Source: Pterobdella sp. o SKG-2022 (Eukaryota > Annelida > Clitellata > Hirudinida > Piscicolidae). Taken from it: a DNA stretch of 64,000 nt. The position numbers were made by a program, and so were the translations under genes. The notes beneath the pieces were generated by a model, which saw only the letters and a list, made by a program, of their open reading frames with translations, made no database searches and was not told the origin of the DNA. Shown piece after piece: positions 12,301 to 24,717 of this stretch; the stretch's first letter is position 1, and the number at the start of each line of letters is the position of its first letter. The stretch is from positions 9,871,868 to 9,935,867 of the forward strand of contig OZ038322.1 in NCBI GenBank assembly GCA_964035795.1, given 5' to 3'.

Positions 12301-14401
12301 GTGCAGTTATTATAGGCGGGTTATCATTTTTATCGGCAACAATAATTAAAACCGTTGCATTGCTTTGCAGGAAAGCCGAAGAGTTATTAGTGACTAAAGT
12401 TTCTTTTTGGTTACGAGCGATAGCCGTGATAGTATATTGTTCTTTGAACTCTCTATCTAGTGATTGCAAACATGTTATCAACCCCGAAGTTTTATCAATG
12501 ATGAAAGTGGTTTCATGGTTGACGAGTAAATACTCGATACTGTTGAAAGGTGGTAGATCGGCATCACGTGCTTTCACTTGACCGATCTCTATGTTAGGCA
12601 TCTGGTTCTCATATAATCTGAATGTGTATGTTGGTGTTGTGAATACTGGAGGGTTGTCGTTTAAGTCTAAAATAGTTAAAAAAACGAGACAAGTTGAAGA
12701 TCTAGAAAATACTTTCCCAGCATCGCTTGCAATCACCTTCATCAAATAATAGTCTTTTTGTTCTCTATCTAAGGATGTTGTAACGAAGATAGAACCGTTT
12801 GAAGAGTCGATGAAAAAGTTGAAAGTGTCATTAGATTCGGCACTGAAACTGTACGATACTTCACCGTTTTTACCTTCATCTTTGTCTGTCGCTTTAACCG
12901 TGGTTAGTAGTTGTTTTTCGTCGTTATTTTCATTCATTTTTATTTCATATGAATTTTTTGCAAAAACTGGAAAATGGTCGTTTTCATCAAGTATTTTAAT
13001 AGTGAGAGTTCTATTACTTTTCAATTGCGGGTAGCCGTTATCTTCGCACTCAATCACAACTTCAACAGTGTTTTGTACTTCTCTATCGAACAATGCTGAA
13101 GATACCAGTTTGAATTGGTTGGTAACAGAAAGCCTTTTGAATTTGAACTTATCAACGTCAACTCCAGTTATGAAGCAATTGAGCATGTCTGAAACACCTG
13201 GATCGGCATCTTCCACTTGCACATATGCCACAAAAACTTCGGGAAGTTGGTTTTCCATTATTTCTGGAGTGGGAGTTAATGTGGAGACTGATATAACCGG
13301 AGCATGATCGTTAACATTATCGATCTTTATATGTACCAAACATTGAGCGTGTGCTTCTTCCGGGTCTTCGGAGTCAGTCACTTTCACCGTTAAGAAGTAT
13401 TCTTTTGTTGTCTCATAGTCAAGTTGACTGCTGACGTAGATCTGACCAGTGTGTTGGTTTATAGAGAATTGTGTTTGAGACTGATTGAGGATGTTATAAG
13501 AAAGTTTAGATTTAGAATCTTTATCAAAAGCTTTCACCATGACAACATTGGAACCGACTTTGGCGTTTTCAGAAACAGTTGAGTTATAAAAGCGTTGTCT
13601 AAACGCTGGTTTGTTATCATTGACGTCCAAAACCTTAACTTTTACAGCAATTTTTGCTGATGAAAACGCATCGAATGCTTTCAAAATGAAAGGGTAGTCA
13701 TCTTTGATTTCTCGATCCAATATCTTGGAGACTTTTAAAAACGGGGTCAAGACACCATTGCGGTAATTGGTTGTTAATGAAAAAGGGAAAGAACCTTGAG
13801 ACAGACCTTCGAGGTTTATCTTATAAGTTGAAACTCCATTAATTAAAGAATCTAAATCTATTGCTACGGGAAGTGGGTATAAAGCCCCAACTTTTGCATC
13901 TTCAGGTATGTTGATAGCAACAAAATCAGTTTGATTAAAAAATGGCTTGTTATCGTTGATATCCTCGATATGAATTTTAACTTTGAAAACCGAAAACAAT
14001 TCTGGTGGACTTAGAATAGCAATATCAACTGTTACAATACATTTCTCTATAGGAATGAAATACCTGCATACCTCATCACGATCTATTTTCCGTTTCAACA
14101 CTAAAATATGACCATTTTTTCCAATTTCAAAGAACTTGTTCCCCGGAATATCCTCTCTTCCTTTATGAGAACCATTCACAACGTTATGATTGTGAGTGTT
14201 TGAAAGAAGTCCGAATTTTATCATAGAATTAATGCTTGGTTTGAATGAAGCTTTCTTTTTAATTTCTTTTAAAAGATCGATGAGCATGTATGGAGGTTCG
14301 ATTTCTTCTCTCATCTTCGTTTCAACCACTTGCCCACCCAGCGTGGAAGAAGGCTTAGGAACAATGAGCAAAAAATACAACAAAATAGAGAACATTTTCA
14401 A
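9341..14401 (-). CDS. Seven-repeat protocadherin (delta-1-like)
   Basis: Single-pass calcium-dependent adhesion protein of the plasma membrane. A large exon, 10544-14401, encodes a hydrophobic signal peptide (MKMFSILLYFLLIVP) and about seven cadherin repeats. Six repeat ends are marked by DxNDN-type calcium motifs (DINDNKP, DVNDNKP, NVNDHAP, DENDHFP, DLNDNPP, DKNDNPP), with a seventh repeat before the membrane. One TM helix follows at about residues 845-870 and then a basic stop-transfer sequence (CHTKKERKKR). The donor CAA|GTAAGT joins in phase to exon 9743-10199 and then to 9341-9600, for 1524 residues. The cytoplasmic tail is long, rich in Asn, Ser, Asp and Gln, and shows no catenin-binding site that I recognise. 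The 9743-10199 acceptor lacks a good pyrimidine tract, so the tail joins are less certain than the ectodomain. Seven repeats suit delta-1 protocadherins, but no tail motif confirms that class. Confidence 0.88.
9966..10078 (-). repeat. Asparagine-rich in-frame repeat in the protocadherin tail
   Basis: An ATT/AAT-rich repeat lies within the tail exon. On the coding strand it encodes runs of four Asn separated by Leu-Asn-Lys-Met. The unit NNNNLNKM occurs twice, then decays into NNNNQNMNM and NNNNKN. The underlying DNA repeats a block of about 24 bases (ATTATTATTCATTTTATTAA), consistent with slippage. Confidence 0.8.
10318..10437 (-). other. Possible alternative terminal exon of the protocadherin gene
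   Basis: An open stretch of 39 codons begins LVKLLDKSLKDVQDALIYEQ just after a good acceptor (TATTTTTAG) and ends at TAA. It is phase 0, matching the 10544 donor. No in-phase donor lets it continue into the 10199 exon, so if real it would give a shorter alternative C-terminus. The amphipathic sequence looks protein-like, but there is no other support. Confidence 0.35.
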
Positions 14402-17400
14402 AGGTTTTAAAAAAACAAATAATTAACAATAATTGTATAAAATTACATCATTCTATATATATTTAATGTTAATTACAGTCTTTTATTTATATTTCCTATG
14501 TACTTCTATGAAAGAAATTTACTTTTGAATTTGAAATGCAAATTTGAAAGGCTTATATACGTTTGCCCGACCTAGAAACTATGAGAGATTTGCATAAACT
14601 CATTACAACTACTTTTTTTATTTTTTATTTTTTTTTACAAATTTTATTCATCTAATTTTTTTTTATCAAAATTTTTCCATTATTTTTAATGAACTTTCAT
14701 TAAATTCAGTTTTAATGTGTTGTATATCTGTGTTTTTAATATTCAGTATCATTATTCATTTTTGGTTCCACAAGAACCTTGCTTTCATTATTCTGTTACA
14801 ATTTTGATGAATTTAAAATTTGCTACAGGTTAATAAACCACAAAACTTATTAAAACATTTTTCACAGTAGCACAAACAAACCCATCAAGTTACAAGGGAT
14901 TTTTTTTTTGGTTTTTGATTCTTTTCTTATTTTTTTTATGCTATTTCATTGTTCTTGTTTATGATTATTTTTATTATTAAATTATTTAAACTGTTTATGA
15001 AGCTGAGTTAGTTTCCATTATGAACTGAAGTATTTTCAGGTTTAAAAATATTTACCTAATTTTTACTGAAGTTCCAAAAGAATTCTCTCAAAACTAAATT
15101 TAAAATTTCTACATCAAAATAATCACTCTAAAACAAAACTTCCCATCAAAAAAATAATACATAATAGAAAAAACTAAATTTAAAAGCTTTATGTTTAATA
15201 GTTAATCTAGTTAGATAAAAGTTAAATAAAATTTAAATGGAGTAAAAAATAAAAAAGTTCCAAACAAATCCTGCAAAACACAACGTAGCAACTTGAGAAG
15301 GTCATGTAAGTCCACTTATGTTTCTTCGTTTGTGTCTGATTTATATGCTTATCACTATTTTACCTGTTTCTTTTTACTTATTCTTTTTGGTTATTATTTC
15401 TATTATTTTTGCTTATTATTTTTATTTTTGCTTATTACTATTATTCTTTTTGCTTAATAGTATTATTCTTGTTCATTATTATCATTGTTGCTTATTCTTA
15501 TTATTATTTTTGCTTGTTATTATTATATTTTTTTTTGTTTTATGGAGCAAAAATTATCAAGAAGTTTAGTTTTACTCTAAATAAACGTATTGAATTTCCC
15601 ATATAGTATGTATCCCTATAATTCATTCATACGTTGGAAGTTATTATATCCTTTCAATCAACGCCATCTTCATTAGCGTTTATTTTCATTATCCTGATTA
15701 TCATCGTTATTATTTTTATGTTCATGACTATGTTGTTGTTATTATTCTTGTTATCATTGTTATAATGCTGATAAATGTCGTGTTTGAAGCTAACTTACAG
15801 GTTCTTCGTAAGAAGTAGATTTTATTTTGAAATAAAGCGTTTTTGATATTTAAGTTTTAAACGTTAAATTTGTTCCAAAGATTTGTTTTTTAAAAGATTA
15901 TTTCATAAAGAAAAACAATACTGTCATTTTAAACTTACACACAAACAATAATACGAACTTTATAATATGTATTTTTTATCTTTTATCATTTCCTCAAAAA
16001 ACTAGAAAATATTTTAAAAGTGAACAATGAAACACATAAACTAAAACATATATACCAAAGTATTGGGAATAAAAAAAATGAGCAAATGTAACTAGGAGTA
16101 TTTTAAAACCAAAATGTCAGATTTGAACAAACATTGCCGTAAGGAAAAGTAAAAATAGGTGTTTTTCATGAGAACTTAAAATTTTTTTTTAATTTTTTTA
16201 CCTATTTTAATCAAGTTAGAAAATGATTCAAAAGCGCACAAAATTCAAAATAAGTTTAAAAAAAATTGTAGTAATAATAAAAAATAAAAAGCAATAAAAG
16301 CACTTAAATAATTCTAATAAGGCAAATAATAATAAACTATGAATCATTCTTGAAGAGTTCATCTGTTCGCTCCTTGGAATAACACTGCAGCTTTAATATT
16401 TATTCAACAATAATCACAATAATAAAAATCATAATAGAAAAAAATTTTATTATTATCTTTTTCAAAACTTCAAGAATTATTAGGAACAAGTATTCAAAAA
16501 AATATATTTAAAAACAAGTAAGCAGGAAGACAAATAAGCATACATAAAAATACACGCAAAATACAATAGTAAAGACAAATATCATGATGGAAACTTGGAA
16601 ATAAATGCAAAAAAAAGACAACAAAAAAAACAGACATAAATGGACGGATACTTTTAAAAAAACAATCAAAATACACACAAAAACACACGCACGAAGAAAC
16701 ACATAAACACAGAAAGACACAAACCAATGGAAAAGGTAAACTGAACCGTTGTTTGCGATGCATGCATATTCAAAAAAATCATTAGTGTCATCAAGATTGT
16801 ATTGATTGTTACAGGTTTAAAAGATGGGTAGATATTTTTTTAAATATTTCCATTATCATTATAAAACTTATAATATAAATAAAGATACTAATGTTGAATA
16901 TAAACAAATAAAAAAAGGTTAAACGGTATAAGGTAGATGGTTTGGTCCGAACCTACTATATACCTGTTAATGACGAAATATAGTTTTAAAGCTTTTCCAA
17001 TATTACTATTAATTAATGTTTTCTATATTATCAAAAATAATATTTTTTTTTGTTATTTTAGATTTTTTATTTATATTATTGTTAATTTATTTTATTTCCA
17101 ATGTATTCTTAGCAAACAGCATAGCAAAATGTGTTCTTCTCTGAGAAAATTTGAAAAGTACCGTTTTATTTTCATATTCAAATCTTTCGTTTCAACATTC
17201 ACAATTACATTTCAAAAATAATGTTTATATCTTATTTTTTTTCTGAACAGTTCAAGAGTTTTCTAGAACACAAGAAAAGTTTCTGATTGCGCAAAACTAG
17301 TAGCTTCTTTACAAAAATTAACAAAGTTTTCTCAATTTGTTGAAAATATATAATGATTTAAAATAAATGTGCGATATTTAATGCAATTATTTATATATTT

Positions 17401-17762
17401 ACATGCCATATGATTCATATTTAATCCTAACAATTTAATTTTTATCAACACTACCTAAGCACATATAAAGATAATAATTGCTAGAAATGACAAAACCCCA
17501 TATCGAAAACAACTGGAAAAACAACCTTCGCTTTGAAATTCCTTCCCATAATTAACCTCCAATAAAACGCATTAAAGTCTAATAAAAGAATTTTAAATCA
17601 TATAATAAATAAATTCTATGATCAATAATTTAACAAAAAATATGAAAAAGAAGTTGATTATGATGAAAAGTTAGTTATTAGGAAAAATAGTTATAACTCC
17701 TCAAACAAAGCCTAAACACAACCTTGACAAAGCAAAGATCATAATGGTTATCATAACAATAC
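14402..17762. other. Gene-free AT-rich interval
   Basis: This interval is upstream of the protocadherin start. It holds poly-T/poly-A tracts and TTATT-rich low-complexity DNA. Short open frames translate to F/Y/I/L-rich strings typical of such repeats. No exon, RNA gene or intact transposon was recognised. The protocadherin promoter and any 5' UTR exon should lie at its left end. Confidence 0.5.
15385..15535 (+). repeat. Degenerate TTTGCTTATTATT minisatellite
   Basis: The block TTTTTGCTTATTATTATT recurs with variation about seven times, in forms such as TTTGCTTATTACTATTATTC. It is low-complexity DNA without coding meaning. A looser continuation of the same composition runs through about 15660-15770. 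Confidence 0.65.
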
Positions 17763-17999
17763 AGTCGTAGATCAGGTATTCTCGTTGAAAATCATATCTC
17801 CATTAGTGAAGAGATTGATGGGAATATGCTTAAAGTTGCTCATAAGTACCATTTCAAAAATATATTCAAGGGTTTGGATTTTATGTCTGTATGCATGAAA
17901 CTTACCTTATATAATGCTTCGAATAAATCTATAAATGACAAAAGTCTTACAGCCGTTGAGAATGTCTTTTATAGCCGTTTAACTACTTACGGCATTTGA
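17763..17999 (+). other. Unidentified coding-like open stretch
   Basis: A 78-codon open frame contains GILVENHISISEEIDGNML, then KYHFKNIFKGLDFMSVCMK and ends LTAVENVFYSRLTTYGI with TGA. Its mixed, non-repetitive amino acid content is unlike the low-complexity frames around it. An acceptor-like ACAATACAG sits at its start, but there is no early ATG. It may be an exon or a transposon relic. I do not recognise the family, and the flanks (18000-21342 and 14402-17762) offer no partner exon. Confidence 0.35.
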
Positions 18000-20900
18000 A
18001 AAGTTCACATAACAACAGTTAAAGAACCTTACCTAACAGGGGAACCGGGTTCTGTTAATGGTTACTATGCACAAGAAAGTCAAAAACAATCAAATTTTAC
18101 ATAAAAAATTTAACTAATGTTTTATGGTGAGGTTAAAAATTTTAAACTTTATTGTTTTTGAATTTTTTTCAAGAATGAATGAGTTTTAAAGCATGAACAC
18201 AGAAGAAATATTCAAGAAAAAGACCCTGGTATTTTTATTGATATTTCAAAATATTTATTATTTACCACTATTGTTAATTTGAGTATTCTTTCTATGTTTT
18301 TTTTTTATTGTTATTTTTTTTATTTATTTTCTCCATTATTGATTTGTTATGAATTTTTAACAGTTGCCTTAAATGTTTTCTGAAAGATAAAATTTACGAT
18401 GTGTTATTTTAATATGAAAATAAACAACAATAACAACAAAAATGATACAATCAAAAAAATAAAAAACAAATTTTTCAAAATAAAAATCATGAAAAATAAT
18501 AAAAACATGACCAAACTAATAATTATAAATAAATTCATGGTTTTAACCTGCTTTAGAATAACAATAAATTTCTATATTTTGAAATTTTTGTACGATATTT
18601 TTCAATCAACATTCTTCATTATCATTTGAAGACATTTATTCATAGTTAAAAAATTTCTCTCAAAAGTTTGTCATGAGAATTTAGTTAAAGCCTATTGAAT
18701 CTTAATATACCGTCTCGAATACATGATATGGTATATAGGAAACGACCCTGGGTTTTCCTGTGTTCAACACAAAAATACATTTTGCTCACAATAATAAGCA
18801 TTAGTGAATATTGAAAAAAGTAATAACATGGTTTTTTATTTGGGTATGAGAACTAACTGAAAATTTAACTTTATTTGAACCTCAATTATCATTATTATTT
18901 CTATAAATAAATTATATTCATGAGAAGCCTTTGAAAATTTTCATTCCAATTTACAAAGCTTTTCGATCTAAAAAAGATTCATATCAGATTTTCATCACCA
19001 TTAAATTATAATTATTCAAAACGTTGAAATAAATCATATTTATGGAAACATCAAAAATCATTACTAATGCTGATAAATGAGAACAAGACGTAAGAATTAT
19101 ATGTAATTGAAAGAGAACATTGCTTTTTGTTTCATCCATTTAATATGGTTTGAAAGGTTTCTAATAAAATCCTTGGGTTTTCAATGTTCCACCAAAAAAA
19201 ATTCTGTCATCTAAAAAACATTTCTCGAAAATACTTAAATATATTTCTTAAAAAATTAGTCCTATATACTCCACACAAAAATAATATAATATATTTTTCA
19301 AAAAAAAAATTCAATACATATACAAAAATACAATTGATATTATTTTATGAAAGAATATTCACATATATTTCACAAAAGAATATAGTTTACAGCACTTTTC
19401 ATAAAGAGCCTCTAAACCCCATCAATCAGCTTCCTTTTTGTGCCACTTAAGCACTCAATCCATACCGAATTATGCTATAAAGGAGTTCAAATCATTATTA
19501 TCTTAAGTATTCCAGGTATTTGTTACTTTTCCTATTGTTTGAACCATAATAATTTATGGTTCTGATTTTAATTTCTTATGTTTATTGTTTCAATATATTT
19601 AGTTAAAATGGCTTTTTTCAATTTATTTTTTTGCTATTTTATCGTTTTATAATTATAACTGACCAAATGATATATGTAAATACTTTTTTAGACATCATGT
19701 ACCAATGTTTTTTCAATTGTTTCAAAGTATCTTTTTAAAATGAGGCGATTCTTTTGATACTTTTCTTCAGCAAAACTAAAATTTTCGATGAATTCAACTT
19801 TTTAATAAATTATTATTCAAATGACAAAATGAAAAAGACTCTAACATCAATTTTTATCAATTTAAAAGCTTTTAAATAGCTCCATTTCTCACTTGATGAG
19901 ATATGAATTTCATTTTTAAATTTAATTACTATAAAATACAATACTAAACATATAAAATACTAAATATAGTGGTTTTTATAAATAAATACAATTATATATG
20001 CAAACGTCAATAATATCAAAAATAGTCATATATTTTATGATACATTGGAATAATACTTTATAATTAATCTCTCGAACCCAGGTCTGTCCAACATTACTCA
20101 TGGAGAATAATTTTGAATTTATTACCACTCATAATATATCTTTCACTCTCAATAACATATTTCAAAATTATTTCGATTTTAAACCAGTTTTATTGTAGAA
20201 TCAATTTTATTCATTGTTAAATGTTTTTATTTTTGTTTAATTTTGTAGTTATAAAAACCTTTTAGTAGAAAAGGTGGAATATTTTGAATACTTAAGATTA
20301 TCTTTTTAAATAAAAATTTTTATTGTAACAGATTACTATAAATATTCAAAGCATAGGGAATGAAACTTTCGAAACAGTTCCTCTAGGTGAAGAGATAAGC
20401 GAAAGGCAAGAATTTGTTATAAATTCCTGGATAGCTTCTTTGACCCACTCATCAAACAACCCTTGTTGCTTTATCTCTTTTGTTTGAGGTGTCATAAAAA
20501 AAACGCTAAAAATTGTTTTTTAACTTCAAGTTTTAGTTAGCTTTTGTATTCATGTACTTATTTTATAGTAAGTTATGCAAAGCTTGTATATTATTATATG
20601 GAATCTTTTTATGGCAACATAGAGAATATAAATGTATCAATTAGAATAAGAATGAATGTAAGTGAAATAAATTTTATAGGATAATAAATAAAATTATTTG
20701 TAATGTAGTGAACTCGAGTCAAAATGTTTATTTTCTTGAGAATTTCTTTGAATATTATTATAGTAAATCATTTTTCACAAGTTAATGGCAGTTTTTCATG
20801 AAAAGTTTACTAAAATCTCTGGTATTTTCTCAGCGTATTAGTTATGCCTAAAAGTTTCAGCTTGAATGCAAGAAGGCGTTGAAAACCAATTAAAAATGCC

Positions 20901-21342
20901 ATGGTTATCATATATTGAATTGTACTTCAATGTAAATCTGACGGAAGTACCCATATATAAGGTGAAACATTTGAAGCTTCTTAATTTTTATTGATAAAAT
21001 TAGATTTTTTAATGTTACATAAAATTCATCAAAAGTTGCATATATAAATAAATTTTTTTCTATTTTTGATACTTAATATTTTTTGTAAAATCCTATTTTA
21101 CAAATTATTATCATCAAATTTCAACAAAATCTCAATTTATTTCTATATGGTGCATGATGTAAAACAAAATAATAATCATAGCAACTTACTCACACCTCAG
21201 CTGCCCTCCACCTTAAAAAGTGTTTATATGCTGTGAATTCATGCCGTTGAAACTTTAATGACCCCCATTCTTATTTTTATTTCACTTATTTGGCATGGAT
21301 TACTCTGAATTGTGAGGTCAACAAACACAAAGTATTTATTTT
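18000..21342. other. Gene-free AT-rich interval
   Basis: The interval is mostly low-complexity AT-rich sequence. The only other item is a 47-codon minus-strand open frame, 20351-20494, beginning MTPQTKEIKQQGLFDEWVKE. It starts with ATG and has ordinary composition but no recognised family and no visible partner exons. No RNA genes or repeats with clear boundaries were seen. Confidence 0.45.
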
Positions 21343-21525
21343 GTCGGCCCCTATGGCTCACTGGTTGAGTATTAGACTAATTATCTAAAGTTACCGGGTT
21401 CGATCCTGCGTGGGCCGACAATTAGCACCTGTTCCACAGTGTGTTTTCGCTACATTAAATTTGTAGAAAGCGCTTTGATCTATAAGGAAAAGCGCTTTAT
21501 AAATACCGCATTACATTAAATTACA
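21343..21525 (+). mobile_element. tRNA-derived SINE, full-length copy
   Basis: It starts GTCGGCCCCTATGGCTCACT, has the B box GGGTTCGATCCTG, and has the family body (TAGCACCTGTTCCACAGTG). The 3' part is AGCGCTTTATAAATACCGC and the tail is ATTACATTAAATTAC. It is the best preserved of the three copies clustered here. Confidence 0.9.
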
Positions 21526-21539
21526 AAGACACGAAGTTT

Positions 21540-21812
21540 TTCTTAAGAACAGCTTATGATTTGACAATGTTAGCTAGTCCTACAAAAAGCTTCTCGTCTT
21601 TTTTAAAATAAATTGTGTTTATTGACCTTACAATTTCATTATTGTACTTCATTGAAAGTTCTGCTAAAAAACTAGGTAGTAGTTCTGGCTTTATTTTGAC
21701 AGTTTACCGTTCTGTAATTGCACGTTATGCACCAAACTTTACGTTCAAAGCATCATGCTTTTTGGTTGTAGCTCTGTGTTTTAAACCCCTTCAATTATCA
21801 GTAATTGTTTGA
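21540..21812 (-). pseudogene. Unidentified coding relic between two SINEs
   Basis: One minus-strand frame reads through NVKFGA, a stop, RAITERQTVKIKPELLPSFL, then AELSMKYNNEIVRSINTIYF and KKDEKLFVGLANIVKS before another stop. The composition is protein-like, and the INTIYFxxKDEKxF pattern recalls hAT-type transposase-derived proteins, but I cannot confirm that. At least two in-frame stops show it is no longer functional. Confidence 0.3.
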
Positions 21813-21830
21813 AATTTAAGAATAATGTTT

Positions 21831-22005
21831 TGACCCATATTGTTCAGCTGGTTGAGCATTAGACTAATTAACTAAAGTTACCGGGTTCGGTCCCACGTAA
21901 GCCGGCAATTAGCACCTGTTTTACAGTGTATTTTCGCTACATTGAATTTGAGCAAGCGCTATGTTCTATAAAGAAAATCGCTTTATAAATCCACATTACA
22001 TTATG
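21831..22005 (+). mobile_element. tRNA-derived SINE, diverged copy
   Basis: It has an A box (TGTTCAGCTGGTTGAGCATT) and a B box (GGGTTCGGTCCCACG). The body is TAGCACCTGTTTTACAGTG and the end is TCGCTTTATAAATCCACATT then ACATT. It carries more substitutions than the 21343 copy and has lost the GTCGG start. Confidence 0.82.
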
Positions 22006-22120
22006 TATAAATAAGCTTTGCTGGTTGCATCAACCAAGATAACATTGAGGCACAAAATAAATTAAACCCCCTATAACAGTTGGCCACATTCTTCACCTGT
22101 TTTATTCAACTTATTATTTC

Positions 22121-22335
22121 GTCTCGTCCCTGTAGCTCAGCTGGTAGAGCATAATACTAATTAGTTAAAGTTACCGGGTTCGACCCCGCGTGGGCTGACA
22201 ATCAGTACCTGTTTTACAATGTTTTTGCTACATTAAAGCGTTTTGATATATAAGGAAAAGCGCTATATAAATACCGCATTACATTTAATTACATTATATT
22301 ACATTAAATTAGCTACATTACATTACATATTCCAT
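22121..22335 (+). mobile_element. tRNA-derived SINE with long ATTACATT tail
   Basis: The head is GTCTCGTCCCTGTAGCTCAG with CTGGTAGAGC and the B box GGGTTCGACCCCGCG. The body is shortened in the middle. It ends AGCGCTATATAAATACCGC, followed by an expanded tail of about 70 bases built from ATTACATT variants. The tail is presumably a copy of the reverse-transcription primer repeat. Confidence 0.88.
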
Positions 22336-24717
22336 TACCTCATCTTCAATAGATATTTCACTCATGAAAAGCTTCCAAAATACGTACTGAATCTTTTAAA
22401 TAATGTCCTATTTGTTTCTTGAAGTACCAAGTTCATATTTTATTTTCGTTGAATTTCGTTACTCAAGTGGAGCTTGCAATTTTTCAAATGCGCAACCTAC
22501 ATGGGTGAAACCTTTCGTTTTTTGATCTTTTTATTATTTTAAGTTATTATTTTAAAATCATTTACATCATGAGATATCAAGAATAATGTTAGTATCAGTT
22601 TTAAAAACTGTTCAGAGATTTTAAATTGGTTTTTGAATTTATGTTTTTTTGATTTTGTTTTATTTAAATTTCGTTCAATTTGAAAAAAACTCATGAAATT
22701 GGATAATCTCAAACAAAAGTTGTTTAAAGCAACACTAACGATTTTGTTAAACTGTACGAAGCTTATCGCAAGTGTTTGATGATTCAAATTAGTTTTCACC
22801 AAGGTCTTCGTGCACTTGCTTAAACTTTGGTTTAAAAAAGCTTATTTACAATATTTACTGTATTCTATATATTTTTTATTTACATACTTTTATAGTTATT
22901 TCTTAATAGAGTGTTTTCATTTAGATATACTTCTTATTTATAAAACATAAGTTTGAAGAATTTTAATACATTTATTTAAACTTATGCTATAATTTTCGGT
23001 ACTTTCAGCCTTACCATAAAACATTAGTAAACTTCTTATTTATAACAATTTACATATAACTCCTTTTACGTATTGTTTTCTAAATGTTTTATATGAGGTT
23101 GAAAAATTTAATATTCAATATAATTATAAAAAAAGCATTATCATGGTGAAAACATAAGCGAAGGTCAATCCTTTCTTAAGTTTTTAGATAAAATATTGCG
23201 AGGGTGTGGTTAGGTGCTGAAAAAACATCTTGGAAATCAAAATATCTCACATATATTTTGTCAAAATACCGGCATAAATCTGCTTTGAAAATGTATTCGG
23301 AACTTGTATAACTCTAGAAGCCTTTAATAACGTTTTAATTGGATCTCTAATGTTAATTTTAGAGTGTAATGCTACGTTGGCAAATTTTTAATTAGTATTG
23401 TCTGATTTTATTGTAGCAGATGAATAATTTTGTGAGAAAAACTTCAAAAAAAATTTTAGATATTTTGAAAAACTTTGTCGTTTGTGACGCTTTTTTGGTG
23501 AAAACAACCTTTAATTTGTGGAGTTTAATAATTAATACATAAATAATTCAAATATAAATTTAAAATTAAAAACTCTTTAAGTATTCGATAATAAATATTT
23601 ACTTATTGTCTTTATTTAGAAATAAAAAAACGAGCGATTTTTTAATGGATTCTTTTATCCTCTTTCGTTGTAGTCAACTAAGCTTCAGTAAGCAGTCTTT
23701 CTAATCTAATATTATCTTTTAGACACTTCGGCCTACACTCATCTTCTCGCTCTCAAATCTTCATTACCGCTACCTCCAATTTCTATGCTGAACCTGCTTT
23801 TAAAAATTTTTTCTTTAGAATAATTTCTATCTTGTTTACTCACTTATTTAATATTAATAATAATTATTATTAGTGCTTGTAACGCCTATTGGCGCATAGG
23901 GGAGCAACAAAAAGTTTCCACTCACTTATGTTTTGAGCCAGCTTGGTGATGTTATTTAATAATGTTTCACTATTTTTAAGCTCTTTGTAACAGTTTTTTT
24001 AATGAAGCAAAAAACTCGCCATATATTTTTTATTTAGATTAACGAATAAAATTTAACTTAAAAACAAACTATCAATCTTAAAATATTTTCTGTATTTAAT
24101 TAAACACAGTAATTTTCAACCAGCGCAGAAATACTAATTAAAGTTATTACAAAACATTTATAATGAGGCTGTGTAAAAAATGATAGATAGGATTGAACGC
24201 GAGTTTAAAATATTTTTTTTATAAAACTTATAGTTGTAGTTTCGCTTCAAAGATTCGTTAAGCCGAAGAAAAAAACTTCGGCTTAAATTCTCAATACAAA
24301 ACTTTCACAAAAGTTTGAGAAACAGTAAATGTATAAGATGCTCGTGGAGTGATCAAAAAATGAAAAATTCTTTACATATATACATTTAATTGATAAAAAA
24401 TAGTAATAATGATCATCATCATCATTTTACGTCGTTTCCATGCTACTATTGTTTGACAATAAAAATTATCGAAAAAGCAATATAAATAAGCCATGAGATT
24501 GAATATTTTTATTATAAAAGTATGCATTTAAATTTGAAAAATAAATTCTTATCTTTGGTTAGAATCTTTTAAAAACTAACAAACTTATAATCATACTGGT
24601 TATCATGAGTATTTTAAAATTAGAACTATCAATTACTTGCAACTAAAAACTAAAGTAATATTGATTAAAATGATTCAATAAAAAATAAAGTTAAGTAAAA
24701 ACGATTGAAGTTAATCA
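22336..24717. other. Gene-free interval downstream of GPATCH11
   Basis: It contains a foldback-family fragment at 22986-23034 and otherwise AT-rich sequence with no exon I can support. A short hairpin-forming piece around 23883-23905 (AACGCCTATTGGCGCATAGG) resembles a retroelement end but has no attached element. Confidence 0.45.
22986..23034 (+). mobile_element. Foldback/MITE family fragment
   Basis: GCTATAATTTTCGGTACTTT is followed by CAGCCTTACCATAAAACATT and AGTAAAC. This is the same core as the copies at 2557 and 52085. Confidence 0.6.

Noticed and set aside
15318..15606. Membrane-like F/Y/I/L-rich open frames
   Set aside because: They are translations of a TTATT-type low-complexity repeat, not a protein.
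16494..16763. Cys/Phe/Val-rich minus-strand frame of 89 residues
   Set aside because: It is the complement of an ACA/AAA-rich low-complexity tract; no family features.
22121..22200. Possible functional tRNA gene
   Set aside because: The tRNA-like part is followed by the SINE body and tail shared by four other copies, and the acceptor stem does not pair properly.
23880..23910. AACGCCTATTGGCGCATAGG hairpin as a regulatory element
   Set aside because: Probably a fragment of a retroelement end; no associated gene or second copy in the window.
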